NCBI GenBank assembly: GCA_964577205.1
Contig: CAZNYG010000081.1
Span: forward strand, 1-8,218
From: CAZNYG01 sp964577205
GTDB taxonomy: Bacteria; Elusimicrobiota; Endomicrobiia; Endomicrobiales; CAIRNS01
DNA length: 8,218 bases
Direction: 5' to 3'
The notes beneath the pieces are model-generated. The model saw only the letters and a list, made by a program, of their open reading frames with translations, made no database searches and had not been told where the DNA came from. Shown here in pieces: positions 1-7,300 of this stretch. Positions within the stretch are counted from its first letter, which is position 1. Every line of letters begins with the position of its first letter. Both the position numbers and the translations under genes were made by a program.

Positions 1-1
1 C

Positions 2-3000
2 CTGAAAGGAGGGGGTAAAAAGGAAGACGCGCGGCAACCGATCGCACTGGCGCTCGCGATGATGGGTTACGATCAGAGGCAGATACAATCCATGGGGTTC
101 GGGGATAAATTAAAAAATCAGGGCGCCGCCAAAAAACTCCTGGCAACGCTAATACCCGCTCTCCTGTTCTTTTTCATGATAGACATGATCTTTCCCGGAA
201 GCTCTTCCGCGCTTGACCCCGCGTTTTCTATAAAGATGTGTGGTATATTCGTCGGAGCGGTTGAGCTTCGGCATATGGCATCCGGAGGGGAAAACATGAA
301 AGGCGGGCCGAAGGGGCCGAAGTCTCCCGGGCTTGCGAAAACCTTCATTTCCATACTTCCCGTCGGCCTTCTCCTGATGGTGGCCGGTGCATTATTACAG
401 TCATTGAATCTGCCTTGCGAAGAAATCCCTCTGGTGCTGAGTTCTCTTGCGCTGGTACTGAGGACATGGGCTGTTCCCGCGCTTGAAGCCGTGGCGCCTT
501 CATACGCGCTTGAGGGAACTTCTCTGCCGGGCAAAGCCAGCATACTGGTCTCGACCGATATGGGCATGGGCAGGCTGAACCGCGATATCATGCATGCCGA
601 AGCGGCGATGGGAATGTGTCCCGTGGGTATTGCGTCCTCCCCCGCGTTTAAGACGCCCGGGGAGGTCAGTGATTTCCTTGCCGGTAAACGTGTTGTCGGA
701 TCCGTGAGAGTCGGCGGATCCGTGTGTACCGTCTGCGCGGAAAACCTCGGTGATGACGGGGTCATCCTGTACCCGGGACGTTTTGTTACGGACCAGGAAG
801 GTGTAGTCACTCTAACCGGAATGGACGTTGAGATGGATTCAGAAGAGCTGTTCCTTGTCCGGGCGGCTCAGGAGATAGTAGTGCGCCTCAGGGAAGAAGG
901 CAGCCACATGGGACAGGAAGTTCTGCGCGCGGCTCCGGAGCTGGGTGTAGCCATGCTTGATCCTGTGATACTGACTTTTAACGTTCCCGCCGGGATTGAG
1001 GGCGCCGCCGTTTCTCCTGAGATCACAGAAAACATGGCTGTCTTGTACCGTCCGACCAACGCCACCAGCATCGAACGAGTGCGCGGGGACGGTCTGGCCA
1101 GGGCGGCTGACCTGATAATCACGGGCTCGAAAAAGGAGCAGCGAAATATTCGGTTGGCATTCCCTTCTTTCAATATTGACACTGTCAGAAAGGCTTCCGG
1201 CCGGCAGGGCGAGTATCTCGCGGAATTAAGGAAAAATATCCTTTATCTTTACGACGCGCTGTTGTACAAGCGGGCTGCGGAAGGCGTCTCGAACATACGC
1301 CCGGGCATTTCTTTTGTGATCGAACCCGGCAGCACGCTCGAAGAATGTCGTGAAATTCTCCGAAAAGCGGGCAAGGCGAACGCCGATGTGCGTCTTCCCG
1401 CGTACAGCGAAGCAACTGTCCGCCTGTACGAAGGTGTCGTGCCGCAGTTGGGCAGGCCTGGATCCGGGTCGCGTGTTTTCGCGGACCTCCACGTGAGCGA
1501 CGAAGCGCCGCTTGACCATGAAACCGTGCGCAGGCTTGCTTCCATGGGCTTCCACTTCCATATCGATCTCTCGGGAGCTTCAAAAGATCCCGGCTTAGTG
1601 CAGCTGGCCGCTTTGGCGCGATACGCTCCCGGCAGAACGGTCATACTTCTCCCATCTCAGGACAACAGTGCTGCCGTGAGGGATATCTGCGGAACATACG
1701 GGTACTTGTACGGAAGCCGGGTATCGTGCGAGGATGAGGCGCCGCGCGCGATAAACGGCGTTGGTCTTTCCATTGAGATAGTGTTTCCGCAGGACGGCCC
1801 GGCAGTTGACAATCCCGTGGGTATCGGGGAGAGCATGAAACGCTATCTGTCTGCCCCGGTCAGCGAGGTCTCTTTACCAGCAACTGTCCTTTTCGGTGGT
1901 CAAGGCCGGGAAGGTTTCAGCGGGGCGGCCGTACGGAAAATACTTGATGAATGGGTACGGATCCGGGCCCGTTCCACGGAATCCGCTGCCGTGAAAGCCT
2001 TCACGACCGGGCTCCGCATGCCGATGCCCGGGATGACACGCGAACGGCTTAAGCAGTACAGAGAATGCCTTTGCGTGGAGACCTCTTTCGTGAGAGGTTC
2101 TCTCAAGGGGAAAAATAATACGGCGCCGGGGTTCCACGCTCTGATCCGCTCGTACGACCTGCTGTGGAAGAACGGAGATGATGAAAACCGCGCGGTGTTC
2201 AGGGCGAACGCTGTAAAAGGCAGGTACTTCGATCAGTTCGATGATATATGCCGGCTTGCCGACGATCGATCGCGGGACGGCGGCATAAGAATTGCAAACT
2301 CGCCGGAATGGCAGCCGTTCATGAGATACATTGACTCGCTCAGGCGAGAAATGACGACGACGGCGGATGACGATGCCGTGCTGATAACGAACATCAAGAT
2401 GATGGAATGCTTGAAGGGGATGATGCTGAATCTGATGAATGCCGAAACCCCGCGTGCGCCCATGTTCAACAGTAATGACGACACAGAACTTATGGATGCG
2501 CTGCGAATACTTGGTGACGGCTGCTTAACAAGAAAACCGGGACTGCGAGGGCCTGTGATCGAAACGGGACAGGCGATATTCTGCGAGATGGAATTTGCAA
2601 CTGTAAGCCCGATTCCCGGACTCCTCCTTGCTACGGGACGGCTGGATGAAGCGAGAGAAATCCTTGTGAACATCATAGGGGTGAATTACGAGGACAAGAT
2701 CATGCGTTCTTTTTCCGCCTGGCAGCTGATGTACGTGGAATCGCTTTATTTGTATATGCAGAAAGCGCGTGAGGCGGGAAGGGAAGACGATCTGTTCAAT
2801 ATCACCGCCGTGCGGGATGGGAAGACGATCTATCCTGTGCGCGAAGCGGTGCGGTTGATCTTGGACGAATTCACGGACCTGGAGTCTCAACCTGTCGGGC
2901 TGCTGGCAATGTATTACAATGCCGCGAAGATCCTCGAAGAGATTGATGGACAGGACCCGGAAAGAAAGAAAAAGTACGAAGCGTGCTCTGAGGCATCCCT

Positions 3001-3526
3001 GGCCCGCATAAAAAAATGGATTGACGGAGCGGGCCGCGATTATGTCGGTAGAACCGTCCAGTTCAAGCACAATTTCGGGCCTTACCTCTTCTCTCCTTTG
3101 ATGATCGTCTCCCTTAGCCATCAGCATGACATGAAAACAGTGCTGGGACCCGTGAGATTCGCAAAGGTTATGTCCATGGCCAGGGACCGGGCGACCCCCT
3201 GGGGCATGAGGATGGGGAATGATGAGGTCGTACCCGGCATGATGGGCTGTTACATGGAAGCACTCGAAAGAGAGGGCATTGTATCGGCAGGGGAGCTTGC
3301 CGATATGGCTCGGGCTTTCGCGTACCACGTGGCACGTCATGGGGGGCTGAGCGCCATCTTGAGTGCTGACGGGAGTTCCCAGGGGCTTCCTGAACCCGCG
3401 GCAGTGGCGGAAGCGCTGCGCATACTTGAAAAATACGCGGAAAGAAAAGAAACTGAAATGCGTGTGAGGGAAATAATGCTGGAAAACATGTCGAACGCGG
3501 CCCGGGCGATACTTGAGGCGGCGTGA
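2..3526 (+). CDS. Giant membrane-associated protein, 5'-partial, with degenerate glycogen-debranching-enzyme-like C-terminal domain
   Basis: The frame is open from base 2 to the TGA at 3524-3526. Residue numbers here count from the first internal ATG at 59. That ATG (and the one at 62) has no Shine-Dalgarno sequence and the 19 codons before it look coding, so the gene probably begins outside the window. Hydrophobic segments lie at about residues 27-46, 95-116 and 124-141, separated by a Gly/Pro/Lys linker (78-91). Residues about 150-750 are soluble-looking and I do not recognise them. Residues about 780-1125 follow the order of landmarks of the GDE_C (amylo-alpha-1,6-glucosidase) family: SPIPGLLLATGR (850-861), QPVGLLAMYYNA (944-955), TPWGMR (1046-1051), VVPGMMGCYMEAL (1057-1069), LSAILSADG (1097-1105) and EPAAVAEALRIL (1112-1123). 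Family hallmarks WGRDT, TWMDA, the Glu of KPVE and the Glu of SEI-DGD are replaced, so hydrolase activity is unlikely. The fold assignment is inference, moderately sure; catalytic loss follows from it. Confidence 0.8.
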   Translation: MKGGGKKEDARQPIALALAMMGYDQRQIQSMGFGDKLKNQGAAKKLLATLIPALLFFFMIDMIFPGSSSALDPAFSIKMCGIFVGAVELRHMASGGENMKGGPKGPKSPGLAKTFISILPVGLLLMVAGALLQSLNLPCEEIPLVLSSLALVLRTWAVPALEAVAPSYALEGTSLPGKASILVSTDMGMGRLNRDIMHAEAAMGMCPVGIASSPAFKTPGEVSDFLAGKRVVGSVRVGGSVCTVCAENLGDDGVILYPGRFVTDQEGVVTLTGMDVEMDSEELFLVRAAQEIVVRLREEGSHMGQEVLRAAPELGVAMLDPVILTFNVPAGIEGAAVSPEITENMAVLYRPTNATSIERVRGDGLARAADLIITGSKKEQRNIRLAFPSFNIDTVRKASGRQGEYLAELRKNILYLYDALLYKRAAEGVSNIRPGISFVIEPGSTLEECREILRKAGKANADVRLPAYSEATVRLYEGVVPQLGRPGSGSRVFADLHVSDEAPLDHETVRRLASMGFHFHIDLSGASKDPGLVQLAALARYAPGRTVILLPSQDNSAAVRDICGTYGYLYGSRVSCEDEAPRAINGVGLSIEIVFPQDGPAVDNPVGIGESMKRYLSAPVSEVSLPATVLFGGQGREGFSGAAVRKILDEWVRIRARSTESAAVKAFTTGLRMPMPGMTRERLKQYRECLCVETSFVRGSLKGKNNTAPGFHALIRSYDLLWKNGDDENRAVFRANAVKGRYFDQFDDICRLADDRSRDGGIRIANSPEWQPFMRYIDSLRREMTTTADDDAVLITNIKMMECLKGMMLNLMNAETPRAPMFNSNDDTELMDALRILGDGCLTRKPGLRGPVIETGQAIFCEMEFATVSPIPGLLLATGRLDEAREILVNIIGVNYEDKIMRSFSAWQLMYVESLYLYMQKAREAGREDDLFNITAVRDGKTIYPVREAVRLILDEFTDLESQPVGLLAMYYNAAKILEEIDGQDPERKKKYEACSEASLARIKKWIDGAGRDYVGRTVQFKHNFGPYLFSPLMIVSLSHQHDMKTVLGPVRFAKVMSMARDRATPWGMRMGNDEVVPGMMGCYMEALEREGIVSAGELADMARAFAYHVARHGGLSAILSADGSSQGLPEPAAVAEALRILEKYAERKETEMRVREIMLENMSNAARAILEAA

Positions 3527-3550
3527 TTTTGCAATTATTTCGCAATTAAA

Positions 3551-3595
3551 TCGACACTATTTCACAACAATATCCTATCATGTACACTATATAAT
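3551..3595 (+). promoter_or_regulatory. Candidate sigma-70-type promoter in AT-rich spacer
   Basis: The 115 bases after the first gene are clearly AT-richer than their surroundings. A perfect TATAAT lies at 3590-3595 but has no good -35 box at normal spacing; TTCACA at 3561-3566 is 23 bases away. An alternative pair is TCGACA (3551-3556) with TATCAT (3576-3581), spaced 19 bases. Either would start a transcript near 3590-3605 that runs toward the small ORF and the terminator at 4244. No terminator hairpin is visible between 3526 and this site, so read-through from the upstream gene is also possible. Confidence 0.3.
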
Positions 3596-3642
3596 TACCG
3601 TAAAAGCAGTCATCCGGTCCTCAATGGCGCGCGACTCCAACA

Positions 3643-4317
3643 ATGATGACACTGACCACGAAAACTCTCGGTAACATGTATCCGTCGGGTGGATCGCCGG
3701 TTGATTCCGCCTCATTTTCATTCCTGCGGCTCTTTACCGCCAGACGGAAAAAAGCCGTCGCGCTTGTTTCTTCCCTTACCCTTCTTGCCTTCTGCCTTCT
3801 CCCGCGTCATTCATTGAACATCGCATCCTGTCAGGATATAGCACGCTCAGTTATCGTCCAGTCGGTCCAGTGCGCTTTTTTCTATCATTCGACGCTGCCG
3901 ATCCTGATCATAGAGAAATACATGAAGGGCCTGGAAACGAAATCCGGCTCCCGTCATCATTCGGATAATAAACGAGAAACCCCGTCGGGCGCTTCCACGG
4001 ACTGCGCGATCGCGCCTGCTGTTAAATCGGCGGTAAAAATTAAAAGTACGCTTCATCGCGGGCCCGTGCCCGCCGCGCTGCCGGCAGTAATACATTTCTT
4101 TAACGATGCCCCGGATGGGACAGGCGATGATCGTAAGTACGGCGACGGCCTGGTCACCGCGCTTATTCTTTTATTCTTTTTCCTGTTGCCTCGAAGCAGC
4201 ATAGCTGATGATCCTTCTATCAAGCCGGTCAATAATACTCTCTCCCGATCCCGCGACCGCGGGACCGGGTTTTTTATTTTATTGAACTTTTCAAATCACA
4301 CCGGGAGGCTTTCATGA
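3643..4317 (+). CDS. Hypothetical small protein with two hydrophobic segments (doubtful ORF or gene remnant)
   Basis: This is a 224-codon open frame I do not recognise. Support: codons look like those of the neighbouring genes; an N-terminal RRKK is followed by a hydrophobic stretch at about residues 38-54 ending in CLLPR; and a second hydrophobic stretch at about 168-180 ends in FFLLPRSSIADDP, resembling a signal-peptide end. The two stretches share the pattern L-x-F-x-LLPR-x-S. Against: there is no Shine-Dalgarno sequence before the ATG pair at 3643/3646 or the ATG at 3676, the middle (residues 95-165) is low in recognisable structure, and a strong intrinsic terminator lies inside the last 25 codons. 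Its TGA overlaps the next start as ATGA (4314-4317), an arrangement seen in translational coupling. It may be a real leader-type small membrane protein, a decayed gene, or a chance frame within an untranslated leader. Apart from the terminator I see nothing else in 3527-4313: no riboswitch fold, no RNA gene, no insertion sequence. Confidence 0.35.
   Translation: MMTLTTKTLGNMYPSGGSPVDSASFSFLRLFTARRKKAVALVSSLTLLAFCLLPRHSLNIASCQDIARSVIVQSVQCAFFYHSTLPILIIEKYMKGLETKSGSRHHSDNKRETPSGASTDCAIAPAVKSAVKIKSTLHRGPVPAALPAVIHFFNDAPDGTGDDRKYGDGLVTALILLFFFLLPRSSIADDPSIKPVNNTLSRSRDRGTGFFILLNFSNHTGRLS
4244..4280 (+). terminator. Strong intrinsic (rho-independent) terminator just upstream of the second giant gene
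   Basis: A 12-base arm at 4244-4255 pairs with 4258-4269 at 11 of 12 positions (one A-C mismatch). The stem is very G+C-rich with a tight loop around 4255-4258, and is followed by six T at 4270-4275, then ATTTT. This is a textbook intrinsic terminator on the plus strand. It lies inside the end of the 224-codon ORF and 33 bases before the ATG at 4314, with no promoter visible in between. It therefore either ends an upstream transcript or acts as an attenuator for the downstream gene. Confidence 0.8.
4303..4308 (+). promoter_or_regulatory. Ribosome binding site fixing the start of the second giant gene
   Basis: GGGAGG stands five bases before ATG 4314 and is the only good Shine-Dalgarno/start pair in the region. 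The hydrophobic leader that follows supports this start. Confidence 0.75.
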
Positions 4318-7300
4318 AGGCATTTGCGTCTGTGCGATGGAGCGGCTTGTGTTCAAAGATCTGCGCGATGGCGGCGGGTATCGTTGTCTCGCACTTCACC
4401 CGCGTTACGGCGGTTATCACAACGGTTTGTTTCGTAATGACCGCGGTATGCGGGCAGGTGATCGCTGCTGTTTCCCGGGAACAGCAGTCGGCTGCCTATT
4501 ATGAAAAGACCGTCAGCGGTTTCGCTTTGCCGAACACCGTCGGCAGGGTGACCGACGCCAAGTTCCATGGTTCGGGCACCGTCGTCGTCGCCATCCAGGA
4601 CCTGCACTGCCATCCCGAAGTCCAGAAGAACATATCGCGCGTGCTGTCCTTTCTCCGCACAGATTACGGGGTAAAGAGCGTGTATCTTGAAGGCGCGTGG
4701 GGAACCGTGGACACGGGCTGGCTTTCCTCCATCAAAGATAAAGCCGCGCGCCGTGAGATAACCGAAAACCTCGTCAACAGCGGCCAGCTTACCGGCGTTG
4801 AATACTTCGCCGCCAACTGCGACGCCGGTTGTGATGTCCGCGGCCTCGAGAACGAAAAGATCTATAAGGAAAACTCGCTCCGTCTTAAAGGCATCATGGA
4901 TAACCGTTCGGATGTGGATGCCATCCTCACGGAAGTAGAACGTAATGTCGCCGCCGCCCGCGCACGTTTTTTTAATACGCGACAAAATAAAATGGAAAAC
5001 CTGATCACCCGCCATAAAGCAGGTGAGATGGAGAGCGGCAAGTATTACCGCATGCTCACCAAGTATGGCAAAAGCCTTCAACTCCCAGTTGAAGCTTACA
5101 CGAACATCAACGGTTTTCTCAATCTCCTGGAACTCGAAAAGGGCATCAATTATAAGAAGCTTTCCCGTGAGCTGAACGATTATGTAAAAGTCCTGCGGCA
5201 GACCCTGCCCTATGCAGCGTACCAGTCTCTCGTAGAAAGAACGGCCAACTTCAGCAAAATTGACGAACTGTACATGGCGCTGTCCGGCCTTTCTAAAATC
5301 CATCAGGTGTCAATGGACAGCCGCTTCCCGGAAGTAGCCCGATTTTTCCGTTATCTGGAAACCGGTAAGCAGGTTAACCCGCTCGCATTGATAAAAGAAG
5401 AAAACCATCTCGTCAGCAACATCAATTATGCTCTTTCCATCAATAAAACCCAGCAGGAGATCGTGTTCCTGTGCGATTTCTCCCGCTGCCTCAAAGATTT
5501 CTACTCCAACAAGATCACCGCAGAAGATTACGATTATTTCACCGCGAACCTTAAGGAATTCAATTTCCTCTACGAAGTATATGGCAGCAGAAATACCCTT
5601 GCCAGGCTCCAGCCCTATTACACTTTGTACAACGATTATTACAAAGCAAACGTCGAACGTAACACCTGTTTTGTCAACAACATACTGAGCGATAAACCGG
5701 CCTCCGGTTCCAACGCCTGCATCGCTGCGTCAGGTTCCGAAGCCGACAAGGTCTGCGCGGCTCTTTCCACCGCGAAGGACATCCGCATAGTAGTCACCGG
5801 CGGTTTCCACACTGCCGGCATGACCGGACTCCTGGACAAGAGCGGTGTATCGTACCTGACCATAACCCCGTCCGTCACCCAGGACACAAAAAAATCGGAC
5901 ATGATCTACGCCCGCATTCTCGAACAGCAGAACAAGATACTCTCGCAGGCTTTTGCTTTTATCGTCGCGTCGCTTCGGTGGGATGAGCAGACGCAGTTGT
6001 TGATCAAAGGCGCCCTTCCCGGCATTATCGGAGAAGTGAGCGCGGGCCGGATGACGGTTGGAGATGCGGAAAGCAAGATCAACAGATACATGGGCCAAAC
6101 CATCGAGTATTACGAAGATATTTTCGATCAACATCCCGAGTTGCGCAAGGATGAACTGCTGAAAAAACTCTATAAGCAGATCAAAGGCTCCAATTCTGAG
6201 AACAGGGCGCTGAATGTTAAGCTCGGCGAAGAGGAAGACGGCAATTTCCCCGTAACCATTACCATGCCCAATGGCGGCCAGACAAAATATGTTTATGAGC
6301 CGAAGAGCGACACGCTCCGCAAACTCGGTGACTCAGCCCCTTCGAAAGATGGAAAGGGACCAGATTCTGGTCCCAGTTCCGGTTTAATTACGTCAATACT
6401 AAGTTCGTCCCTTCTTATTCTTCTGACGGTTTTGACCTATTTCGGTATTAGCCGCAGAACAATGCCAATGACACATGAAGAAGAAAGATCAGGAGTTTTT
6501 AGCGAGGCGGATATTGATCTGGAGCGTTTTCAGGCTGACCGCGAAGAAGTGATCCCGGAGATGAGGGTGTTTCTGAAGTTGGAATCTGACAAAGAGGATG
6601 ATTTGGCCAAACGGCTTAACAAGCTGCTGGAAAAACCGGGTCTGATTGACCAGTATAACGTGAGCTACAATGGCGTGCCTGACGAAACCAATCTCCTGAA
6701 TGAAAGAGTTCTGAAGGCTATACCTGATAAAAATATCGCGGTGGTGCGGCAGCGGACCAGCGAGCTAAATTATGCCATCCTGAAAAAACTGTTCCCTACG
6801 GGGATCCGCTCAGTAACGGTCACGGTGGCGGAACGCCACTCTCAAAAACCTGATTTGATCGCTGTAAAAAGAGAGTTGGTTCAGCTGGCGTTAATCATTA
6901 AAACGTACGAAAAGATAAAAGATAAAGACGACAATGACAATGAAAAATATCAGCAAAGTCAAAAGCGGTTTAATGAACTGGCGGAGGGATTATCAGAGCC
7001 GGAGATAAATGAAATCAATGCGATAGCAGGCCTTGAATATGAACGCGTTGATTTGGAGGAAATATTTGAAAGAACATTTCGGCCAAATATAAAAGAAGAT
7101 TTGAAAAAAAAGATCGTGTCGCTCACTAGGGTAATAGAGGACGCCTATTTTCTGGCAGGTATAAATAGTAATGAACCAAACAACAGAATTATTCCAGTAA
7201 AATTTTTTGCCAAAGAAACGTTATTAGCAATACCAAGAGGATTTATCGCGATGCTGGTGTTAATGTGCGCCAGCTGGGTATTTAGAGCTCCTGAGAAAAA

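Noticed and set aside
4..14. Strong Shine-Dalgarno-like AAAGGAGGGGG at the left edge
   Set aside because: No ATG, GTG or TTG follows at a usable distance; the first ATG is about 45 bases on, and the stretch reads well as codons of the open frame.
2606..2660. TPR repeat reading of LLLATGRLDEAREIL
   Set aside because: The phrase resembles a TPR helix, but it is single, and the later GDE_C landmarks occur in order, so the debranching-like fold explains more.
2525..3340. 271-codon minus-strand open frame
   Set aside because: Lies opposite the debranching-like domain of a plus-strand gene; its protein is rich in His and Arg without motifs, typical of a shadow frame.
4055..4087. Hairpin GCGGGC-CCGT-GCCCGC and palindrome CTGCCGGCAG
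   Set aside because: Short, without a T run, in a G+C-rich stretch where such pairing is common.
3847..4095. 82-codon minus-strand open frame in the spacer
   Set aside because: No ribosome site or recognisable motif; short enough to be chance.
4200..4280. Riboswitch ahead of the terminator
   Set aside because: I looked for c-di-GMP, TPP, cobalamin and SAM-like conserved cores in 3600-4240 and found none; only the terminator hairpin is convincing.
4353..5303. 316-codon minus-strand open frame
   Set aside because: Lies opposite the Tiki/ChaN-like domain, whose plus-strand reading shows signal segment, motifs and ribosome site; the minus frame arises from the C-ending codon bias.
7251..7290. 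Lipoprotein signal (VLMC) near the second hydrophobic segment
   Set aside because: It is deep inside the protein and has Met before the Cys, which does not fit a lipobox.
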